Origin: Clostridia bacterium
Lineage (GTDB): Bacteria > Bacillota_A > Clostridia > Oscillospirales > CAG-272
Assembly: GCA_017935805.1 (NCBI GenBank)
Contig: JAGBGV010000056.1
Location: 1-5,228 of the forward strand
DNA: 5,228 bases
Direction of reading: 5' to 3'
Both the position numbers and the translations under genes were made by a program. The number at the start of each line of letters is the position of its first letter. Position 1 is the stretch's first letter. Shown here one piece after another: positions 1 to 5,228 of this stretch. The notes below the pieces were generated by a model. That model searched no databases. It was not told the origin of the DNA and saw only the letters and a list, made by a program, of their open reading frames with translations.

Positions 1-141
1 ACATCCGGCGACACAAAGCGTAACGTGCTCACGGAATTCAACTCAAACAATACTGAGCTCTTGGATGTTGAAGGTGTGAAGAACAAGCTGCTCGAGCTCG
101 AGTACATAAGAGAAGAGATGGACAAGCTCGCCGCTAACTAA
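1..141 (+). CDS. capE: C-terminal end of CapE-type UDP-GlcNAc 4,6-dehydratase/5-epimerase (partial, 5' end outside window)
   Basis: The frame starting at base 1 is open to a TAA at 139-141 and encodes the last 46 residues of a protein whose start lies off the left edge. The visible tail contains EFNSNNTELLDVEGV followed by a charged helix KNKLLELEYIREEMDK. From memory this aligns with the C-terminus of S. aureus CapE (YEYNSDNTHILTVEEIKEKL, then LEYVRNEL). No catalytic residues are in view, so the call rests on this tail match plus the capF and capG homologues downstream. In the known pathway CapE is a cytosolic short-chain dehydrogenase-type enzyme. It dehydrates UDP-GlcNAc at C4/C6 and inverts C5, giving the 4-keto-6-deoxy intermediate passed to CapF. 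The next gene starts 16 bases after the stop, so the two are probably co-transcribed. A different protein with a similar helical tail cannot be excluded from 46 residues. Confidence 0.72.
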   Translation, partial: TSGDTKRNVLTEFNSNNTELLDVEGVKNKLLELEYIREEMDKLAAN

Positions 142-147
142 ACCCTC

Positions 148-153
148 GGAGGA
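148..153 (+). promoter_or_regulatory. Ribosome binding site of the nucleotidyltransferase gene
   Basis: GGAGGA lies four bases before the ATG at 158-160. It sits in the 16-base gap after the capE stop and fixes the start of the downstream gene. Confidence 0.85.
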
Positions 154-157
154 AACA

Positions 158-1336
158 ATGACCGAACAACAACGCGGACTCATATTACTCATAAAGAGTG
201 CTTCGACCGGACAGGTTCAAGAGTTGCCCACTGATTTTGATCTGGTTTCCGCTTTTGACATTGCAAAAAAACACGGAATTACTGCTCTTGCCTACTATGG
301 AGCGTGCAAATGTGGTGTGGACACAACGGCGGAAACAATGCAGAGCGCCTTCTCAACAGTTTGTAAATGCATTTTGACTGACGAGAGACAGCGTGCCGAA
401 CTTACAAGATTGTTAGATTCATTTGACAAGCATGGCATCAAGTACATGCCGCTAAAGGGAGTCAATCTCAAGAGCTTATATCTCACTCCTGAAATGCGAA
501 TGATGGGTGACGCTGACATTCTTATCTCTCCCGAACAATATGACGGAACAATTCGCCCGCTGATGATCGAGTTGGGTTATGAAGAGGGCGCGGAAAGTGA
601 TCATGAGCTTATCTGGAACAAGTCTTCCCTGCACGTTGAGCTTCACAAGAGACTTATCCCTTCATATAACAAGGATTACTACGCATATTTCGGTGACGGA
701 TGGTCTTTAGCGAAGATCAAGTCTACAGAATCCGAGCGGTATTCTATGACTGATGAGGACGAACTGATCTACTTGTTCACTCATTTCGCAAAGCATTACC
801 GAGACAGCGGAATCGGCTTACGTCACATTATAGATCTATGGGTATACGAATCTCATCATCCGAACATGGCCCGTGATTATCTCACCTCAGAGCTTCATAA
901 GCTACAATTGGACAAGTTCTATCTGAACATAAAGAATACACTTGACGTGTGGTTCAACGATGCTGTCGCTGATGAGATAACAGATTTTATCACAGACACC
1001 ATATTCAAAAGCGGACAGTACGGCAAGAAGCAGGTTGGTGTGGTATCATCTGCACTGAAGGAATCAAAGTCGGAAAAGAACGCTAATAAGATCAAGCTGA
1101 ATCACATATTACGTTCTGCGTTTCAGAGTGTTGACTATCTGAAAGTTTATTACCCAATTCTCAATAAAGCGCCTGTATTTCTCCCATTCATTTGGGTCAT
1201 ACACTTTTTACGCCGCGTTTTCACAAAAAACAAGCTCAAAAATTACGTCAAAAATATAAATGAGATCAACGATGACAAGATATCCGAATATCAGAAAGCT
1301 CTAAATTTTGTTGGACTTGATTTCAACTTCAAATAA
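158..1336 (+). CDS. Minimal nucleotidyltransferase-fold protein, NTP_transf_5 (PF14907)-like
   Basis: A 392-residue, probably cytosolic or membrane-associated protein of the uncharacterised nucleotidyltransferase family often found in polysaccharide clusters. Visible family signs: an LKG motif at residues 99-101 (MPLKGVNL), the metal-binding acidic pair in GDADILI (Asp118, Asp120) preceded by MRMMG, and a probable third acidic residue in HVELHKRL (Glu161). A His-rich helix follows around residues 205-225 (FTHFAKHYRD), then a basic linker. A hydrophobic stretch at about 332-350 (YPILNKAPVFLPFIWVIHF) has the YPxLxKxP...LPxxW pattern I associate with the C-termini of capsule-locus members. There is no signal peptide. 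The ATG at 158 has a strong GGAGGA upstream. The acceptor and donor are unknown: nucleotidyl transfer is implied by the fold, but I cannot tell whether a sugar, protein or lipid is modified. Its place between capE and capF suggests a role in the same glycan. Confidence 0.82.
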   Translation: MTEQQRGLILLIKSASTGQVQELPTDFDLVSAFDIAKKHGITALAYYGACKCGVDTTAETMQSAFSTVCKCILTDERQRAELTRLLDSFDKHGIKYMPLKGVNLKSLYLTPEMRMMGDADILISPEQYDGTIRPLMIELGYEEGAESDHELIWNKSSLHVELHKRLIPSYNKDYYAYFGDGWSLAKIKSTESERYSMTDEDELIYLFTHFAKHYRDSGIGLRHIIDLWVYESHHPNMARDYLTSELHKLQLDKFYLNIKNTLDVWFNDAVADEITDFITDTIFKSGQYGKKQVGVVSSALKESKSEKNANKIKLNHILRSAFQSVDYLKVYYPILNKAPVFLPFIWVIHFLRRVFTKNKLKNYVKNINEINDDKISEYQKALNFVGLDFNFK

Positions 1337-1355
1337 ACCGAAATTCTAACTGAAA

Positions 1356-1360
1356 CGGTG
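1356..1360 (+). promoter_or_regulatory. Ribosome binding site that places the capF start at ATG 1367
   Basis: GGTGG at 1356-1360 lies six bases before ATG 1367-1369. The upstream in-frame GTG at 1358 is part of this Shine-Dalgarno-like sequence, so it is more likely the binding site than the start. Beginning at 1367 gives MNILITG, which matches the MNIVITG start of S. aureus CapF. The core resembles the GAGGTGG before capG. Confidence 0.65.
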
Positions 1361-1819
1361 GATAACATGAATATTCTGATAACAGGTGCCGGCGGATTTG
1401 TCGGAAAAAACCTCTCCAGCGCCCTGCTGAATATCAAGGAAGGCAAGGATAGAACGCATTCCGAGCTTTCCATAGATGAGATATACCTATATGACATTGA
1501 CACCTCTGATGAGCTCCTTGATATTGCCGCAAAAAATGCAGATTTTGTGTTCAACTTTGCCGGTGTCAACAGACCGGAAAAGTCAGAAGATTTTATGAAT
1601 GGCAACTGCGGTTTCCTCTCTACTCTTCTTGATAAGCTGAAGAAATATAACAATAAATGCCCCGTAGTTCTTTCTTCTTCTATCCAGGCAACCCTTATCG
1701 GTCGTTATGACAGTGACTACGGCAGAAGCAAGAAAGCCGCCGAAGATCTTCTCTTTGAATACAGTCGCGATACAGGTGCCAAGGCGCTGGTATACCGTTT
1801 TCCTAATCTGTTCGGCAAG

Positions 1820-1822
1820 TGA
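1820..1822 (+). other. In-frame TGA replacing a conserved Trp codon in capF
   Basis: The codon order is GGC AAG TGA TGC AGA CCG, giving G-K-stop-C-R-P. S. aureus CapF, as I recall it, reads G-K-W-C-K-P-N-Y-N-S here. No frameshift is needed: both flanks are in the same frame and both resemble CapF. A single third-position G-to-A change from TGG explains it. Confidence 0.9.
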
Positions 1823-2550
1823 TGCAGACCGAATTATAATTCTGCAGTAGCAACTTTCTGCCACAATATTGCAAATGATCTTCCGATTACCGTAAGCGAT
1901 CCTGATATTTCTCTTGAGCTGCTGTACATTGATGATCTTGTGGACGAGATGCTTTGTGCGCTTGCGGGAAATGAGCACCGTGCAGATTATGACGGACTTA
2001 CACCTACCCCCAACGACCACGGACAGTTCTGCTATGCGCCGATTACGCACAAAGTAACACTCGGCGAGATCGTTTCTCTGCTCGGAAGCTTCTACCGCCA
2101 AAGTAGTTCCCTCTTAATGCCCGAGATTCCAAATGGCTCATTTGCAAAAAAACTGTACTCTACCTATCTCTCATATCTGCCGAAGGAGAAGATCGCTTTT
2201 CCTCTTAATATGAATAAGGATGATCGCGGCTCTTTCACTGAACTGTTAAAGACTGACAATTGCGGTCAGTTCAGCGTAAACATTTCTAGACCGGGTATTA
2301 CTAAAGGCCAGCATTGGCATCATTCAAAATGGGAGCTGTTTATTGTTGTTTCCGGTCACGGCCTTATTGAAATGAGGCAAATTGGAACTGACAAGGTTTT
2401 GAGATTTGAAGTAAGCGGAGACAGGCTTGAAGCAATACATACTTTACCCGGCTACACTCATAACTTGATTAATCTCTCCGAAACGGATGACCTCGTTACT
2501 CTCATGTGGGCTAATGAATGCTTTGATAAAAACAACCCGGATACATTTTT

Positions 2551-2557
2551 GAGGTGG
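2551..2557 (+). promoter_or_regulatory. Ribosome binding site of capG inside the capF 3' end
   Basis: GAGGTGG at 2551-2557 is seven bases before the GTG at 2565-2567. It supports a GTG start that overlaps the last 11 bases of capF, an arrangement typical of translational coupling. A premature stop in capF could therefore lower capG expression, although this site looks strong enough to act alone. Confidence 0.75.
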
Positions 2558-2564
2558 TATAACT

Positions 2565-3749
2565 GTGGATATTAAACTCAATTACAACGATATATGTTTC
2601 AAAAACAATGGAAAGCTGAAGCTGCTAATTATCGTCGGAACACGTCCTGAGATTATTCGGCTTTCCGAAGTAATAAAAAAATGCAGGAAATACTTCGACT
2701 GCATACTTGCACACACCGGTCAGAATTATGACTATAGCTTAAATGGAATCTTTTTCCGTGATCTTTGCCTTGACGAGCCGGAAGTATACATGAACGCTGT
2801 AGGTGACGATCTCGGTGCTACTGTAGGAAATATCATTAACTGCTCATACAAGCTGATGGCTGAAATCAAACCTGACGCGCTTCTTGTACTTGGAGATACA
2901 AACTCCTGTCTTTCGGCTATTGCAGCAAAAAGACTTCATATTCCGATATTCCACATGGAGGCAGGCAACCGCTGTAAGGACGAATGTTTACCAGAGGAGA
3001 CTAATCGCCGCATCGTTGATATAATCTCTGACGTGAATATGGCGTATTCCGAGCACGCACGCAGATATCTCCATGAATGCGGACTTCCAAAGGAAAGAAC
3101 ATATGTGACCGGATCGCCTATGGCTGAAGTTCTTCGTGCAAATCTCAGCAGCATTGAAGCGTCGGATATTCTTTCCCGTCTTGGACTAGAGAACGGCAAA
3201 TACATTCTTCTTTCTGCTCATCGCGAAGAAAATATCGACACAGAAAAGAATTTCACTTCTCTGTTCACCGCAATCAACAAAATGGCTGAAAAGTACGATA
3301 TGCCTGTGCTTTACTCCTGCCATCCCAGATCAAAAAAGAAACTTATCGAATCCGGTTTCAAGCTTGACAGCAGAGTTATTTGCCACGAGCCTCTCGGATT
3401 CCACGATTACAACTGCTTGCAGATGAACGCCTTTGCGGTTGTGTCTGATTCCGGCACTTTGCCTGAAGAGAGCAGCTTCTTCACAAGCATTGGCAAACCA
3501 TTCCCAGCTGTCTGCATCCGCACGTCCACCGAGCGCCCCGAAGCACTTGACAAAGCCTGCTTCACTCTCGCGGGAATCGACGAGATGAGTCTGCTTGGCG
3601 CTCTTGACACCGCGGTGACTCTCAATTCCCTTGGTGACTTTGGCACCCCTGTTCCCGACTACACAGACGAAAACGTTTCAACAAAGGTAGTCAAGATCAT
3701 CCAGAGCTATACCGGTATTGTCAACAGAATGGTTTGGCGCAAATATTAA
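2565..3749 (+). CDS. capG: UDP-N-acetylhexosamine 2-epimerase, CapG/WecB family (UDP-L-FucNAc-forming)
   Basis: A 394-residue cytosolic enzyme of the non-hydrolysing UDP-GlcNAc 2-epimerase family (two Rossmann-like domains, GT-B fold), of usual length. Visible motifs in order: GTRPEIIR (25-32), HTGQNYD (50-56), GDTNS with Asp111, HMEAGNRC with Glu132, EETNRRIVD (144-152), SAHREENID with His219, SDSGTLPEESSF (294-305) and TSTERPEA (320-327). These match the family's UDP-binding and acid/base positions; E. coli WecB has the equivalent Asp, Glu, Glu and His. HMEAGNRC in place of the HVEAGLRT of WecB, and GTLPEES in place of GGIQEEA, fit the CapG/FnlC branch. That branch epimerises C2 of the UDP-L-talosamine-type product of CapF to give UDP-N-acetyl-L-fucosamine. 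The N-terminus has about 18 residues before the first beta strand. The start is GTG, preceded by GAGGTGG. It is the last gene of the + strand unit. Without the neighbours it could be read as a UDP-GlcNAc/ManNAc epimerase. Confidence 0.88.
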   Translation: MDIKLNYNDICFKNNGKLKLLIIVGTRPEIIRLSEVIKKCRKYFDCILAHTGQNYDYSLNGIFFRDLCLDEPEVYMNAVGDDLGATVGNIINCSYKLMAEIKPDALLVLGDTNSCLSAIAAKRLHIPIFHMEAGNRCKDECLPEETNRRIVDIISDVNMAYSEHARRYLHECGLPKERTYVTGSPMAEVLRANLSSIEASDILSRLGLENGKYILLSAHREENIDTEKNFTSLFTAINKMAEKYDMPVLYSCHPRSKKKLIESGFKLDSRVICHEPLGFHDYNCLQMNAFAVVSDSGTLPEESSFFTSIGKPFPAVCIRTSTERPEALDKACFTLAGIDEMSLLGALDTAVTLNSLGDFGTPVPDYTDENVSTKVVKIIQSYTGIVNRMVWRKY

Positions 3750-3768
3750 AACAGCATACACATAACAA

Positions 3769-3801
3769 AAACCGATGTCTATTTTTGGTAGACACCGGTT
3801 T
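3769..3801. terminator. Bidirectional Rho-independent terminator between convergent units
   Basis: Arms 3769-3781 and 3789-3801 (13 bases each) enclose a 7-base loop. A T-run follows on the + strand (3803-3808) and an A-run precedes the stem (3767-3771), which becomes a U-tract on the - strand transcript. One position is not Watson-Crick: A3775 faces C3795, which is A-C in the + strand RNA but a G-U wobble in the - strand RNA. The hairpin should be slightly more stable for transcripts coming from the VanZ side. It begins 19 bases after the capG stop and ends 5 bases short of the VanZ gene stop. Confidence 0.88.
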
Positions 3802-3806
3802 ATTTT

Positions 3807-4313
3807 TTATTCTTTTGTTTTGAGTTTACGGCTCAACAAGGTTTCAATCAACGAAATAGCAGCAAGTCCGACGACTGCACCGCCGAAATCGATCATGACG
3901 TCTCGCACGTCGCTTCCTCTGCCGTTAAAGCTTTGGATAAACTCATCAAGCACAGCGACGATCAGCGGAACAAGGACAGATGCCGCAACATGGTATTTCT
4001 TGTTCACCTCTGCAACACACCACATGACACCGCCGCAACACAGTCCAAGCATTGCAAACTCAAGTCCATGAGCAAACTTTCTGATCATGCTGTGAAAGTC
4101 GTCCTCAGTCATGCTATCATGCGGATCAAAGAACGGCTTGAGTATCTCAGCGATGCCTGTGCTGATTTTTCCGGATTCCTCTCTGGTTTTAAGGGAGTTC
4201 CCAAATATAAATCCAATCACAAGCAAGGTTAATACCAAATAAACTGCAATTTTCACCGTTAGCCTGCGGTTATGCCGAAGATTTTCGATTTGCTTAGTGT
4301 TTATTGCCGCCAC
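3807..4313 (-). CDS. VanZ-family small integral membrane protein
   Basis: A 168-residue protein with about four predicted membrane segments (near residues 20-38, 84-101, 109-125 and 140-158) and no separate signal peptide. VanZ-family signs: FGNS (37-40) followed by a polar loop, RKFAHGLEFAMLG (78-90, with His82 and Glu85), LDEFIQSF (122-129), GR at 131-132, and DVMIDFGGAVVG (138-149). VanZ was named for low-level teicoplanin resistance in Tn1546, but the family's biochemical role is not settled and most members are not resistance genes. Here the gene follows a nucleotide-sugar dehydratase with one base between, suggesting a link to envelope glycan. The GTG at 4313-4311 lies inside a GAGGTGG sequence, so the true start is uncertain: GTG at 4256-4254 (residue 20, with AGG six bases before it) would also keep all membrane segments. 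The stop abuts the terminator. Confidence 0.85.
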   Translation of the reverse strand: MAAINTKQIENLRHNRRLTVKIAVYLVLTLLVIGFIFGNSLKTREESGKISTGIAEILKPFFDPHDSMTEDDFHSMIRKFAHGLEFAMLGLCCGGVMWCVAEVNKKYHVAASVLVPLIVAVLDEFIQSFNGRGSDVRDVMIDFGGAVVGLAAISLIETLLSRKLKTKE

Positions 4314-4314
4314 C

Positions 4315-5228
4315 TCATTCTATGATCCTAATATCCGGTGCTTCTGTATATTCGGAAAGCTTCTTCATCATTTCTTCAGTTTCAGAAGCCATGTTGATTG
4401 CGTTTGGGTCCTTATATGTTGGAACAACCTGCATCAGAGCACGCTTTACAGCCTCATCATCTTCACCTTCAAGGGCGCTGCTTAATGTATCAAGCACGAC
4501 GCCAAGCTCTTCAGGAGTCATTGAAGTGTCACGTTCTATGAAGATCATGCTGTTTTCGGTTTTATCAAGCTCCTCGGTGCGGATGAGCAATTCTTCATAG
4601 AGCTTCTCTCCGGGACGAAGCCCTGTTTCAATAATATCAATGTCCTTATACGGTTCAAGTCCGCAAAGACGAATCATATTCTCCGCAAGTTCAAGAATGC
4701 GAATGGACTTGCCCATGTCAAGCACGAACAGTTCGCCGTTCTCTGCCATTGCACCGGATTCAAGCACAAGCTGGCTCGCTTCCGGAATGGTCATAAAGTA
4801 TCTGATAATACGCTTGTCCGTAATCGTGACAGGTCCACCGTTCATGATCTGTTTCTTGAACAGCGGCACAACTGATCCCGCACTTCCGAGCACGTTGCCA
4901 AATCTTGTTGCGCTGAACTTTGTTGCAGTACTGCTCTTGCTGTGGCTCTGTACGATCATCTCGCAGACTCGCTTTGTTGCTCCCATTACATTTGTGGGGT
5001 TAACCGCCTTGTCTGTTGATATCATGATGAATTTTTGGACACCGTACTTTTCAGCAAGCTCTACTGCGTTCAAAGTTCCGAATACGTTATTTTTTACCGC
5101 CTCACAGCAGTTGTGCTCCATCAAAGGAACATGCTTGTGAGCAGCCGCATGGAGTACTACATCAGGTCTATATGTGCCAAATACCTTCTCAAGTCCGTCC
5201 CTGTCGCAAACTGACACGATCTCTACCC
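4315..5228 (-). CDS. Long-type nucleotide-sugar 4,6-dehydratase, FlaA1/PglF/WbpM-like (partial, N-terminus outside window)
   Basis: The frame is open to the right edge; 303 residues are visible and the TGA stop is at 4317-4315. Numbered from the GTG codon at 5217, motifs are HAAAHKHVPLMEH (23-35), NNVFGT (43-48), ISTDKAVNPTNVMGATK (66-82), TRFGNVLGSAGSVVPLF (104-120), RYFMTIPEASQLVLE (139-153) and TGLRPGEKLYEELL (198-211). The MxxxK pair Met78/Lys82 stands where ordinary short-chain dehydrogenases have YxxxK. Met there is typical of the long membrane-anchored dehydratases such as WbpM and PglF, which act on UDP-GlcNAc to give UDP-2-acetamido-2,6-dideoxy-4-hexulose. HKHVPLME also separates it from CapE, which has LKQVPSCE as I recall. 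Family members are usually about 600 residues with N-terminal membrane helices and a Rossmann cofactor domain, so the missing part is probably large; the GTG at 5217 is internal. The VanZ gene follows one base after the stop, probably in the same transcript. The exact sugar product is inferred. Confidence 0.88.
   Translation of the reverse strand, partial: VEIVSVCDRDGLEKVFGTYRPDVVLHAAAHKHVPLMEHNCCEAVKNNVFGTLNAVELAEKYGVQKFIMISTDKAVNPTNVMGATKRVCEMIVQSHSKSSTATKFSATRFGNVLGSAGSVVPLFKKQIMNGGPVTITDKRIIRYFMTIPEASQLVLESGAMAENGELFVLDMGKSIRILELAENMIRLCGLEPYKDIDIIETGLRPGEKLYEELLIRTEELDKTENSMIFIERDTSMTPEELGVVLDTLSSALEGEDDEAVKRALMQVVPTYKDPNAINMASETEEMMKKLSEYTEAPDIRIIE

Larger units (their letters stand above)
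1367..2575 (+). pseudogene. capF: CapF-type UDP-sugar reductase/cupin epimerase interrupted by an in-frame TGA
   Basis: Read through one TGA, the frame encodes 402 residues, against about 369 for S. aureus CapF. The N-terminal domain is a short-chain dehydrogenase: nucleotide-binding GxxGxxG at residues 7-13 (GAGGFVG), a conserved SSSIQAT at about 103-109, and a YxxxK active-site pair Tyr118/Lys122 (YGRSK). After FPNLFGK, codon 152 (1820-1822) is TGA where the family has Trp, and the frame continues CRPNYNSAVATFCHNIA. The C-terminal cupin domain starts near residue 280 (MNKDDRGSFTELLK). It keeps the probable metal ligands of HWHH (316-319), Glu323 and the His of GYTHN (365). In known CapF the cupin epimerises C3 of the CapE product and the reductase domain then reduces C4 with NADPH. 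If the TGA stops translation, only 151 residues of reductase are made and the cupin is lost unless translation restarts (GTG at 1940, no good ribosome binding site). The 3' end overlaps capG by 11 bases. Family identity is firm; loss of function is inferred from the one stop. Confidence 0.85.

Noticed and set aside
1823..1846. Inverted repeat immediately after the capF TGA (TGCAGA arms at 1823-1828 and 1841-1846, containing the palindrome GAATTATAATTC), considered as a bacterial SECIS element for selenocysteine insertion.
   Set aside because: The stem is short and AT-rich, and the sequence encodes the conserved CRPNYNSA stretch, which constrains it. The family residue at the TGA is Trp, not Cys, so selenocysteine makes no sense there.
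1583..2101. A 172-codon open frame on the - strand opposite capF.
   Set aside because: It is antisense to the recognisable CapF coding sequence across the TGA site. Its translation shows no family motifs, and it lacks a convincing ribosome binding site.
1940..2575. The downstream part of capF as an independent cupin gene starting at GTG 1940.
   Set aside because: There is no ribosome binding site before 1940. The residues between the TGA and 1940 continue the CapF reductase domain in frame, so this is the 3' part of a broken gene rather than a separate one.
3775..4232. Overlapping + strand open frames opposite the VanZ gene (3775-4071 and 3933-4232).
   Set aside because: The first starts inside the terminator hairpin. 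Both lie antisense to a clear VanZ-family protein and have low-complexity, motif-free translations.
4640..5140. A 166-codon open frame on the + strand opposite the dehydratase.
   Set aside because: It is a shadow of the strongly motif-bearing dehydratase frame; its Ser/Leu-rich translation resembles no family.
5215..5217. GTG at 5217-5215 as the start of the dehydratase.
   Set aside because: The frame stays open to the window edge, and the protein would lack the cofactor-binding Rossmann motif and the N-terminal membrane region expected in this family.
4315..5228. The - strand dehydratase as the operon's CapE.
   Set aside because: Its HKHVPLME motif and LRPGEKLYEELL tail are of the long FlaA1/WbpM/PglF type. 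The CapE-like C-terminus is instead found at 1-141 on the + strand.

Overview
The window is a piece of a surface-polysaccharide (capsule or cell-wall glycan) locus from a bacterium. It is most likely a low-to-mid GC Firmicute of the clostridial type. The grounds are strong purine-rich ribosome binding sites (GGAGG, GAGGTGG), frequent GTG starts, a VanZ-family membrane protein, and proteins resembling Gram-positive capsule enzymes. No species can be named from the sequence.

Positions 1-3749 on the + strand form one tight co-directional unit. It runs: the C-terminal end of a CapE-type UDP-GlcNAc 4,6-dehydratase/5-epimerase (1-141), a minimal nucleotidyltransferase of the NTP_transf_5 type (158-1336), a CapF-type bifunctional reductase/cupin epimerase (1367-2575), and a CapG/WecB-type UDP-N-acetylhexosamine 2-epimerase (2565-3749). 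In characterised systems such as the Staphylococcus aureus cap5/cap8 loci, CapE, CapF and CapG convert UDP-GlcNAc to UDP-N-acetyl-L-fucosamine. The nucleotidyltransferase between capE and capF is an extra gene compared with that contiguous order.

The capF frame is interrupted by a single TGA at 1820-1822. The codon falls exactly where CapF proteins carry a tryptophan (FGK-W-CxPNYNS). The reading frame and family similarity continue without a shift on both sides. The simplest reading is one TGG-to-TGA nonsense change (or a base-call error) that disables the reductase and so the L-FucNAc pathway. All other tryptophans seen in the window are TGG.

Positions 3807-5228 lie on the - strand and converge on the first unit. 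They hold the C-terminal two thirds of a long-type (FlaA1/PglF/WbpM-like) nucleotide-sugar 4,6-dehydratase, cut by the window edge. A VanZ-family small membrane protein follows, starting one base after the dehydratase stop. A hairpin at 3769-3801 with T-tracts on both sides separates the convergent units and probably ends both transcripts.

There is no stretch of 300 bases without a gene. I saw no tRNA, rRNA, CRISPR array, insertion sequence or recognisable promoter. Both transcription units probably start outside the window.
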